The translations under genes and the position numbers were made by a program. Positions 29,245-37,149 of a DNA stretch of 40,141 nt are shown here, one piece after another (position 1 is the stretch's first letter; every line of letters begins with the position of its first letter). The notes below the pieces were generated by a model. The model worked only from the letters and a program-made list of their open reading frames with translations, did not search any database and was not told the DNA's origin. Source of the DNA: Paulinella micropora (lineage: Eukaryota > Cercozoa > Imbricatea > Euglyphida); contig BJOX01000016.1 in assembly GCA_009731375.1 (NCBI GenBank), forward strand, positions 340,903 to 381,043, written 5' to 3'.

Positions 29245-30508
29245 ATGAGTCACCAGAGAAATTTAGTCGCAGAAAATCCGAAAGGAGAGTTCGTAAATAT
29301 CAAAGTTGCATATGACGGCCAAATTAAAACTGATAATATGAAAACAGCCTTTGGTGAAGCATTAACCAGTTCATTAACACCAGTATTACAGGAAATCTTT
29401 CCATACACAGTTAATACACGGATATGGACTAAAACGGAAACGAAGTCGACCGTTTCATTTAATACGAATATGGCTAAATTAGAAACAGAAGGAAAGACTA
29501 ATGCTACTGCGGTATTGACGAGCAAAAAAAGAATAAAATACAGAACGGGTATGGGTGTCTTGTGTCGCTTCACTGCCTTATGGGAAACAGATGAAACCAA
29601 AGACTATCGTTCATATATTGGAATAGGTGAAAGCGATGCCAACAACGGCTTCTATTTTTGGAAAGAGAACGATGCAGGAATGAACATTCTTTATTCTATA
29701 GCAGGAGTTGATATATTCATAGCACAAGAAGAGTGGGATGACCCTTGTGATGGAACGGGAGATATGCCTAACATGGATTGGACGAAGGGAAATGTATTTC
29801 AAATTCAATTTCAATACTTGGGCTTTGGTGCTATTAAGTTTTCAATGGAGAACCCAGAGACTGGCGAATTCCAATCAATACACACTATCAAGTATGCGAA
29901 CTCTCATACGGGTGTCAGTCTTCGGAATACAACTTTACCCTTCTCCGCTTGTATATATATATAATTCTGGTGTGGGCGATGGTGTCCACATTTTAAAAAC
30001 TGCTAGTGTTGGTTTGTTTGTTGAAGGCACCAACACTATTAATTCAAGCATATCAAACGAAGCGGAAGGAGAAAAAAAGGCGAGCACTACTGAAAGCCCT
30101 ATTCTCAGCATAAAAAATAAAACAACTTTTGATGGTGTTGCGACCAATTATTCAATCGTTTATCCGACTCTCGTGAGCATATCGAACGAAGACAACAAAG
30201 TTAACATAGTGCGAATTCTGAAAACAAGTGGAGCACTTACTGGCGAGAACTTCGCGGATATTGATGCAAAAACTTCAATAGCATCCAAGGATAACAGTGC
30301 GACTGCCCTAGGTGGTGCCGTTATAACAGACATTATTCTTAAACTTTATGTTAATGCTTCTTCCAGCCAGCTTATCGACCTGCGAACTTACGACATACAA
30401 CTCGCTCCTGGAGAAAATCTAACATTTTTACAAAAGTCTGTTTCGACTGTTAATAAATTAAATGGAGGAAATGTGAGTGTTATACTTAATTTTATTGAGG
30501 ATCACTAG
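29245..30508 (+). pseudogene. Large virion-like protein, unknown, frameshifted
   Basis: Starts MSHQRNLVAENPKGEFVNIK. Continues with IFPYTVNTRIWTKTETKSTV, KKRIKYRTGMGVLCRFTALW, YIGIGESDANNGFYFWKEN, FQIQFQYLGFGAIKFSMENP and SIHTIKYANSHTGVSLRNTT. A slip in a TA repeat at about 29955-29965 shifts to the second frame (ILKTASVGLFVEGTNTINSS ... LAPGENLTFLQKSVSTVNKL) and it ends FIEDH at 30508; about 420 residues. The glycine-rich GIGxSDANNGFYF and LGFGAIKF patterns recall beta-sandwich receptor-binding modules of phages and algal viruses, but I cannot name the family. It shares its leader motif with the minor capsid gene, suggesting late virion expression. Confidence 0.55.
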
Positions 30509-30509
30509 C

Positions 30510-30604
30510 AGGGGACTTCGTTCCCCGCACCCCCTCCGATGCTGACTTAGTGATTTATCAAAAAAAAAAACCCCCAACGGCGGGGTCGTAGGGGCTTGCC
30601 TACA
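30510..30604 (+). terminator. Stem-loop element (copy e) downstream of the 29245 gene
   Basis: GGGGACTTCGTTCCCC follows the stop at 30508 by 2 bases. Further on, an A11 run, CCCCCAACGGCGGGG and TCGTAGGGGCTTGCCTAC match the second half of copy b in the same orientation. The minus-strand DUF3820 gene ends inside its last stem. Confidence 0.6.
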
Positions 30605-30875
30605 AATACTTTTTCAATTCATCTCTGGTCCTACACCACGGTTGTTTCATTAACCATTCTATGTATGGCTTATCAATCTTTGCGATATCTTCAAACTTCT
30701 TTCCGCGGTATTTGCCGAATTGAAAAGTGTCCTTCGGCTGTGTATTTCTCATTTCTTCAATTGCTTTTATTTCGTCGTGGATTACCTTTTGAACATCTTC
30801 CAACGAGAAGGATTTTTTTTCACCTTCAATGGAAAGTTTTTGGAACTTCTCGCACAATCTTGTGAGGGTGGACAT
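30600..30875 (-). CDS. DUF3820 / ExoX C-terminal-like small protein (element B copy)
   Basis: 91 residues, a paralogue of 127-414: MSTLTRLCEKFQKLSIEGEK, FGKYRGKKFEDIAKIDKPYI, EWLMKQPWC. Frame intact while most of the element is broken. The stop lies in stem-loop element e, shared end-to-end with the convergent virion gene. In element A this gene directly follows PolB; here the lipase gene lies between them on the opposite strand. Role unknown; probable link to replication by conservation of neighbourhood. Confidence 0.75.
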   Translation of the reverse strand: MSTLTRLCEKFQKLSIEGEKKSFSLEDVQKVIHDEIKAIEEMRNTQPKDTFQFGKYRGKKFEDIAKIDKPYIEWLMKQPWCRTRDELKKYL

Positions 30876-30892
30876 AGTAGAGTGTATATAGT
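30876..30892 (-). promoter_or_regulatory. CTATATACAC motif upstream of the DUF3820 gene
   Basis: On the minus strand CTACTATATACACTCTACT precedes the ATG at 875 by 9 bases after the TATATA. It shares CTATATACAC with the paralogous gene of element A and with PolB of element B. Confidence 0.5.
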
Positions 30893-30929
30893 AGGGTAAT
30901 ATAAAAAATAAAAAAATTAATTATATAGA

Positions 30930-31732
30930 ATGCCCAACGAGTTGGGCTGTCGCACACGTGCGACGATGAGTGAGTGGATAAAGTTCGTAAAGGCTGACTC
31001 CATCAAACATGGTATAAGCTACAAGGAGGCATTGAAAAAGGCGAGCAAAGAATATAAGAAACAAAAGGGAGGTAGTGCGGAGTTGTCAGAGGATGTCTAT
31101 TTGTCGTCGTCAGAACGAAAGGGTGCTGACGGATGGAAACCAGTCGCGAGCAAAGAAAAATCAACAGTGTATGAGAAAGTGGTAAAGCTATTGTAGCATT
31201 TAGAGGCTCAGTAGATGCGAGAGACTTACTCACAGATGTCGCATTGGTGAAAGGAGTATTAAAAAGGACCCCGAGATATAAAGAAGAGCAGAAGCTGGTT
31301 AATGAAGTAATAAAAAAATATGGTAAGGATAATGTAGAACTGACGGGTCATTCGTTAGGTGGCACGATAGCAAAAGATTTAAGTAGGCAGACTGGTGTAA
31401 AGGCTACCACATACAACAAAGGCAGTAGCACAAGAGACCTCATTGAAGGAGTGATTGACTGAGTAACTACAAGAGTAAATCCAAAAGGGAAGAGGGCAAA
31501 GACGGCCAAGCTAACGATAAACTACCGAACCGCATTTGACCCCGTTTCATTGTTAGGGGCTACGGCTGTAAATACTAAGTTAGTGAAACCAAAAAAAGGA
31601 ATTCATACTATTAGGAGCTTCAAGGGTAGGGGCAAGCCCCTACAACCCCGCGGTGGGGTTCGAAAGGGGTTTCCCCTTTCAAAGGCAAATTTTTTTTTTC
31701 ATCTTTTTTCATTTAGTATCCAAACGGTCTAG
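30930..31732 (+). pseudogene. Class 3 lipase with virion-type N-terminus, broken
   Basis: The N-terminus EWIKFVKADSIKHGISYKEA, LKKASKEYKKQKGG is the short W-FVK-SY-EAL motif common in proteins of large DNA viruses, ending in a Gly-Gly that could be cut by the maturation protease. After a one-base shift near 31170 comes a class 3 (alpha/beta-hydrolase) lipase: AIVAFRGSVDARDLLTDV, and the nucleophile elbow LTGHSLGGTIAKDLS (Ser in GHSLGG). An in-frame TGA at 31460-31462 is followed by TINYRTAFDPVSLLG, which holds a candidate catalytic Asp (DPVS). The frame then runs into stem-loop element f, so the original end is uncertain. Likely role: membrane breach during entry, or release, by a virion-borne lipase. 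The gene has no counterpart at this position in element A. Confidence 0.7.
31624..31680 (-). terminator. Stem-loop element (copy f) downstream of PolB
   Basis: On the minus strand it reads GAAAGGGGAAACCCCTTTCG, AACCCCACCGCGGGGTT, GTAGGGGCTTGCCCCTAC: the order of copy b, inverted. It begins about 68 bases after the PolB stop (31748), so it follows the minus-strand polymerase. Confidence 0.65.
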
Positions 31733-31747
31733 TCTCAATCGCATAGT

Positions 31748-34700
31748 CTACATACCTATAATATTTCTTTTGGTGTAAGTAAAGCTGAATATTTTTTCTA
31801 AGTATTCACTCGTTATTTTTTTCTGTTGCTTGTCTCTTGTTATCTTGCTGTTCTCTACTATAACAACTTTACCAGATTTTTCAATTCGTTTAGCAATCAA
31901 TTTTTCTTCCTGAGATTTAAGCAACTCTAACAATTCATTCTTGCCGTTCTCAATAAGGTCGCTGTTTCTAATACCAAGTCCGCAACTGATGACACTTAAC
32001 ATATTTGGTAAATTTAATGATTTATTGTTTTCATAATTCATACTAAAGCCTTTGACTTTCATACTTGCTTTTCCGTTATCTAAGACATAGCCATAACACT
32101 TTGGCCCGCCTCCGATAAAGGTCATAATCTTTGCTCCGTGTAGTTCGTCCGTCCATTCACCTAACATCTTACCTGTTTTCACATCTGCTTCGCCTTTCGT
32201 TAAGTCTGTTGTGTATATGACACTGTCTGTATCGTGGTATAGAACTCTGTTGTCTAGTTTGTCCATCATCTCATATAGTCTAATCCTCGCGTGGCAAGTC
32301 GTAAATAAAGCAACTACAATATTTTTTTTCACGGGGTCGCTTACCGCATCCTGTTTAAGGTCATAACTCGCTTCTATTATTTTGTCGTTGATAATGTTTA
32401 TGTTTATGTTATCGACTGACTTGTCGCTCATTAACTTGTATAAGGCATCTTTGTCTTTTATCATTTTGTTTTGAGTCTTGTTTTGCTTTTCACCAAACTT
32501 GCCCCACAACGAGTTTAAGCACAACTTAGCAACCGCTCGTCGTCCTGGGTTTTCTTCTAGTTTGTTTTCGTCCATCTTAATTCCCATCCTGACTTCCATA
32601 CTGTCAATGTAGTTTCTTTTTTGTTCCTGTGTAATACATCCATCAGGATATCCGCTCGACTCTTGTTTAACCTTTAAGAAAGTTTTTAAGTAATTTTTGA
32701 AAAGGCTACTGCTCTGCTCCTTCCAATGCAATACCTCATACCTTAATTAGCTTGTAGCCTTTGTCTAAGGCATTGTAGATTTCAGGAGTTGCCCAAGTGC
32801 CAGTTATTGCTCGCTCGTTATCGGTGTGCTTACATTCATCCTTTTGTTCGGTCATTCCGCACTTGTCGCATAAGGAATACATTAGCTTTCCTCTATCCGC
32901 CTTAGGTAAAACGGGATGAAGTAATTTTCTAGGCAGTAGCATCTTAACCTTAGACACTCCGAAATATTCTCTGTTTATGATTAAATATTCATATCTTTCC
33001 TATCGTCGTCATTTGAGGGCCGTATAATAGTATGGTGCTCGCTAGGGTAAAGGTCATTTTTTCATATCTTTTCTATCGTCGTCATTTGAGGCCCGTATAA
33101 TAGTATGGTGCTCGCTAGGGTAAAGGTCATAATACATTACGGTCGGATATAATGAAAATACATCAATGTAGTTCGCATATTCATTGATGTGCCTAGACTT
33201 CTAATACAATGTTAGAGCATCCGTTCTACCCCCAAACATTGCTTCTCGCGGGTTTAGTCCTTCTTGTTCAGTAATTCGTTCATTAGTATCTTCCGCTAGG
33301 CTTTCACTCGTTTTCATTAATCTCCATTCACATTCCCAGATAGTTACTAGTTTGCTGACTTGTTTGCTTAGGTCTTTTTCTCGTCTCATTGTTGCCTTGT
33401 ATAGTTCGCCTATTGTCTTATTCTTCTTGGTGTTAATTGTATTGCCATTGAAGCACTTTGGACATCCGTGCCAGAGACATCCGTGAAATTCGTAAGCGGT
33501 TTTCGTCTTTTCATCCCAACCATCTACGTACGCATTTGATTGTCCTAAGTTAAACATCTTTTCACCACCATTGAATGCGTGTTTGATATCAGTTTGGTCT
33601 AACCTGCTTCTGTAAGCTATCCATTCAACACAAACCCGAGAGGTAATCCTGTTTTGCTTTTCCGCCTTCAACACAGCAACTGAATTCTCTGGCATAAACT
33701 TAGCCCGATACAAAGCCATAACACAACTCGCAATAGTTGTATATTGAAACGGGTCAATACCGAATTCTAGAAACTGCTTTCTAAAACCCATACATCCCCT
33801 TCTCAATATATCAACATCGCTATGACAGTATTCAGCAATTTCCTTCCGCATATCAAATGTGTTGTTTTTTTTGGCTTTCATACCATTCTAAGAATTCTGC
33901 TCTTTTCTTATCTTTCATCGTGTCGTAACCGTAGTGTTTCTTATGAAGCATAACACCAACATAATTTTTATTCTTGTCAGTATTGAAATAGTGAGGAAAG
34001 AAACCCTTTTTAAGTTCTTTCAATCCTAATGTCTTAGGAAATTCGGACAGATGCATAGTCAAGAAACTCAAACTATTAATGAAGCGGTATTTCTTTAAAG
34101 TCATCACCATTATCTTACCCCCTTGATAAATGACAAATGGTGCCTGTCCGGTATCCACCAACCACTTAAGAATAAACTGACAATCATAACCGCGACTGTT
34201 ATGAGCAATGAATGTAAAGCCGTTGTGCTTAGATTCAAAAGACCACTTACAGAAATCATCAATGTTCTTATGAATGACGGGTGGTTCCTTCGCATCGTAA
34301 TACTGACTTTCCGAATGATTAACAATGTGCTCGCCTGTATCCTGTGTCGCTTCAAAGTCAAAGAATATATATTTCTCTCAAAAAGGTAGTATGTCTTTCT
34401 TCACGATTTCACATTGGTGTTCAAGTGGTTTCAGTTCCTTACAATTACGACATTTCGCATATCCGCATTTGTGCTCGTCCTTTCTCCTGTAATTAAGTCC
34501 GCACGAAAGACATTTTGCTTTGATATCGCAGTTCGTCTTCTTGTGGTTGTTGAAACATACAGTGTTTGGAAACTTTCTATTACACGAATAGCAATCAGTC
34601 CAATTGCTTTTATCGTTAATACCATTACAGCCTTTGGTTTGCAGATATTACATTTAGATTCGCAGGCATGTCTTTCCATATAGCCCCTTAAACATAACTC

Positions 34701-35784
34701 ACAGAAATTCTTTTTTCCTACCATAGACTTCATATTGGTTAAGGCATCGTAGTGGTTCTCTGTCTTAAGTATATAAAGGTTCGTAAGTCGCTCGCCCTTT
34801 TCATTAAGCAGGTCAGTCTTATAAACAATCTTGTCAGGGAATTCAACAATAACCAGATTGTATTTAATGTGGATAGCAAATGTATTGATTTCAGGAATAC
34901 CGCACACATCCTGAATGACTTTCGCTTCTTCGTGCAACTTAATCGCCATCTCCTCCTGTATCTTTCTGCCTTTCATAATCTGTGAGTATTTTGTATGTTT
35001 TTCAATTTTTGCTTTTACTACAACAATTGCTCTGGCTAAGCATATGTTGTCTGTATTATTAATTTGAATTACTCCTCTCTTTTAAAATACATCCAACTAT
35101 TTAATTATTTGAAGCCTCGTTCCACCCGTCGGCATTTCAACAGATTTCAAAACGAATCTAAACTTATCAATATTAGTTCCCTTTTCGTCTGTATAAAGGC
35201 TTTCGTTGCTTTGAAATAATGCTGACAGTCTTTCTAAAACATCGCTAACAGAAATCTCGTTAAGCTTTTTCAACTTTGTAGATACTGCCCTGTAGTAATA
35301 TACAAACTTGATGCATACACTAACCATACTACCTTGTCTCTGTCTTTTGATAAAGTCGTTCAGGATTATCTCAATAAACTGTAGAATATCATTCATACTG
35401 AAAGAAGTGAAGTTGCCAGTAAGCCTAACCCAATACTGGCTTTCATTAACACCCAGAATGTGCTTCTTTCTATCAACATGTTTGATTTCGTAGTTTGCAT
35501 ACCGCATCAGGTCTTTTACCTTTTTTTTTTTCTCTCACTTTCGCTTCAAACTGTGGAGGTAATGGTGGTGCTACTGGAATACCTTGTTTCTGTTCCTCAA
35601 AGTAAACAGCACCTCTTACTCTGTTCAAGTAATTTTGGGCCGTTGTTGTATCCACCTTATATTTTCTCGTCTTCGGTATTATATACAGCACATCTTGACC
35701 CCTTACCGTTTTGATTTCATAATTAATTTTTTGTTCTCTAAACTTGTCCAACCTATACATCTTACCGTAGGTGTGTGTCTCCAT
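31748..35784 (-). pseudogene. polB: Protein-primed family B DNA polymerase (element B copy), heavily frameshifted
   Basis: It has the same architecture as 490-4467 but is broken into at least seven frames. N-terminus METHTYGKMYRLDKFREQ (35784). The OTU-like piece is near 34400-35060 (EEAKVIQDVCGIPEINTFA), then a Cys-rich stretch. Exonuclease motifs are FFDFEATQ (about 34345-34365), a GYDCQF segment (about 34175-34195) and YCHSDVD (about 33815-33835). Motif A DVFSLYPT is at about 33142-33165, motif B KLCLNSLWGKFG near 32500-32535, motif C YHDTDS near 32228-32245 and KVKGF near 32050. A 70-base tandem duplication interrupts the segment after motif A. Catalytic residues can still be read, so damage is mostly small indels. 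Confidence 0.9.
32988..33129. repeat. 70-base tandem duplication inside PolB
   Basis: Two adjacent copies, each running from CATATCTTT through TATCGTCGTCATTTGAG and TATGGTGCTCGCTAGGG to AAAGGTCAT, differ at about 2-3 bases. The junction lies about at 33058. Element A has no duplication at the equivalent place, so it arose in element B. Confidence 0.85.
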
Positions 35785-35917
35785 CGTTGGTCAGTGTATA
35801 TATAGGAAAATATTTTTTTCAAAAATAAAAATTAATTATCTCAATTGTCTGCCCCGCCGTGGTCCGCTGTGTGCCCCCGTGTCTATATATAAGGGGGGCC
35901 CTGTGTTTAGATGAAAA
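35785..35917 (-). promoter_or_regulatory. PolB upstream region
   Basis: On the minus strand CCTATATATACACTGACC ends 7 bases before the ATG at 35784, preceded by an A/T-rich stretch. Farther upstream (about 35880-35917) the sequence GTGTTTAGATGAAAATTAGG repeats the one at about 36381-36405, so the 3' ends of the two zinc-finger genes derive from a duplication. Confidence 0.5.
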
Positions 35918-36343
35918 TTAGGGCGGGGCGGGCGGGGCGGGCAGGGCGGGCAGGGCGAGCGTGGCTTCTCTTTCTCTTCTTTCCCTTTTCAACCATTCTA
36001 TTATACCTTCACCAGTTTTTGCTGATTTAGGGTTAAGATTTTTCCAAAGCCCAGCTCTGATTTCATCGCTAGTAATAATAAATAGTTTAATATCTGATTT
36101 TTTTTCTTCTTTTTTGTTTTCATCAATTTCTTGTTTTTCAACCATTTTTTGTTTTTCTCCAATTGTATTTTCTCCAATTGTATTTTCTCCAATTGTAATG
36201 TCCTTAGTCGCTTGCCAGCTTCGCATAAGTTCTTTTTCTTCTTCAATAAAGTCTTTGTGTTTTTGTGTTTGTAAATGCCTTCGTATTCCCGAGACATTAA
36301 TTATGGAACCGCAATCGCATTCAAAATTTTTAGTATCTGCCAT
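35918..36343 (-). CDS. Zinc-finger protein 1
   Basis: 141 residues, intact. N-terminal finger FECDCGSIINVSGIRRHLQT, QKH fits C-x-C...H-x5-H, a C2H2-like finger. Then a coiled charged region with three TIGEN/TIGEK repeats (encoded by 15-base tandem repeats at about 36158-36200), a folded segment LFIITSDEIRAGLWKNLNPK, and an Ala/Pro-rich tail (LALPALPAPPAPP). The same finger occurs in the next gene. A TATA-like GTATATTATATAGG lies about 22 bases before the ATG. Probable DNA- or RNA-binding regulator, by inference. Confidence 0.6.
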   Translation of the reverse strand: MADTKNFECDCGSIINVSGIRRHLQTQKHKDFIEEEKELMRSWQATKDITIGENTIGENTIGEKQKMVEKQEIDENKKEEKKSDIKLFIITSDEIRAGLWKNLNPKSAKTGEGIIEWLKRERREREATLALPALPAPPAPP

Positions 36344-36397
36344 TGTCTGCCCGCTTGTGTCCTATATAATATACTCTCCCCTGTGTATAGATGATAA

Positions 36398-36736
36398 TTA
36401 GGGCTGAAAGGGCGAGGCGGGCGAGGCTGTGTGAATGTTTGATTTCATATGTCTTGCTTTGCTACTCCTATTTATTTCAGCTCCGCATTCACACTTGAAT
36501 GTTTTCTTCTTCCAATTCCTTTTCTTTTCTTTTTTGATTTCTTTTCTTTCCTTATCATAATTAACTTTCCATTCATCATACTTTGGTTTTACTTTTTCAT
36601 CGTGGTATTTCTTCGCTTCTTCCATTGCTTGTTCTTGGGTTCTTCGTTTTCCAATAGTAAAACTCTTAAACATCGTTTTACCTCCTTCTCTCCATTGAAC
36701 TTTTACTATCGGTCTCTTTTCATTATTCTTTATCAT
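36398..36736 (-). CDS. Zinc-finger protein 2 with AP2-like N-terminus
   Basis: 112 residues from the ATG at 36736. N-terminal three-strand-plus-helix pattern VKVQWREGGKTMFKSFTIGK, then EEAKKYHDEKV resembles the AP2/integrase-type DNA-binding fold. A Lys-rich linker follows, then the finger FKCECGAEINRSSKARHMKS, NIH, paralogous to the finger of the neighbouring gene. An upstream ATG at 36800 (MTNEDAEKRKIVDLQFQKDV) is open for about 21 codons and ends TGA overlapping this start one base out of frame, so the true gene may begin there and carry a frameshift. Likely a DNA-binding regulator. Confidence 0.55.
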   Translation of the reverse strand: MIKNNEKRPIVKVQWREGGKTMFKSFTIGKRRTQEQAMEEAKKYHDEKVKPKYDEWKVNYDKERKEIKKEKKRNWKKKTFKCECGAEINRSSKARHMKSNIHTASPASPFQP

Positions 36737-36848
36737 AATACATCCTTTTGAAATTGTAAATCTACGATTTTTCTTTTTTCAGCGTCCTCGTTGGTCATCG
36801 TGTATGTGTCTTTATATTTTAACAGTATTATTTAAAATATTAATATTC

Positions 36849-36945
36849 GTTGCCTTTTTGTCCCGTCCGGGCCGGCCGGTGTGTGTCTCTGTGGGGGGTG
36901 GGGTATGTCTTGAAAAAGTGTCTTGTAGTGGCACCCTATACTACT
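36849..36945 (-). repeat. Right terminal inverted repeat of element B
   Basis: Inverted copy of 16048-16144, ending CCCTATACTACT. Flanked immediately by the CGCGGG duplication. Confidence 0.95.
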
Positions 36946-36951
36946 CGCGGG
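36946..36951. repeat. Target site duplication CGCGGG, right copy, of element B
   Basis: Matches 16042-16047 exactly. Confidence 0.95.
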
Positions 36952-37149
36952 TTAGCCGGACCACGCACCAAGCATTTGCCTTTGGAAGAACACTACCTGC
37001 ACGAGTTAGAATAGGAAGGTATAGCAATGTTCAGGAAAGTAGGTACCAAAGGGCAGTTAGGAGACGTACTGACTAAGTATTTGCCCAAGGATCAAGCAGA
37101 CGCGTTGTTAGACGTGTTTTGCCCCGAATTTGGATTTGGAAGCGCTTAG
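36952..37149 (+). pseudogene. pol: Copia RNase H, 3' part after the Polinton
   Basis: Removing element B and one CGCGGG copy, the RNase H frame resumes with GPRTKHLPLEEHYLHELE, the usual copia strand following the last catalytic Asp, then a TAG, then FRKVGTKGQLGDVLTKYLPK, the canonical QLGDVLTKYL end of copia Pol, and a stop near 37149. This confirms the insertion site and that the host gene was already a copia element. Confidence 0.85.

Larger units (their letters stand above)
16048..36945. mobile_element. Complete Polinton/Maverick-like element B (20.9 kb)
   Basis: The element starts AGTAGTATAGGG and ends CCCTATACTACT, with 97-base terminal inverted repeats and a 6-bp duplication. It encodes integrase, packaging ATPase, cysteine protease, minor and major capsid proteins, and protein-primed PolB, the full Polinton hallmark set. 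To these it adds a phage-like fibre, a lipase, a basic core-like protein, a spliced gene, zinc-finger genes and several unknowns. Most structural genes are on the plus strand (16.4-31.7 kb, except the integrase and one neighbour); the replication genes at the right end are on the minus strand. Many genes have single-base frameshifts or stops, so it is a decayed insertion or poorly polished sequence. Confidence 0.95.

Noticed and set aside
2239-31462. Reassignment of TGA to a sense codon in the element
   Set aside because: TGA is used as an apparently genuine stop after the 54-residue gene (25185) and the membrane protein gene (23004), TAG and TAA stops also interrupt genes, and frameshifts are common, so decay explains them better.
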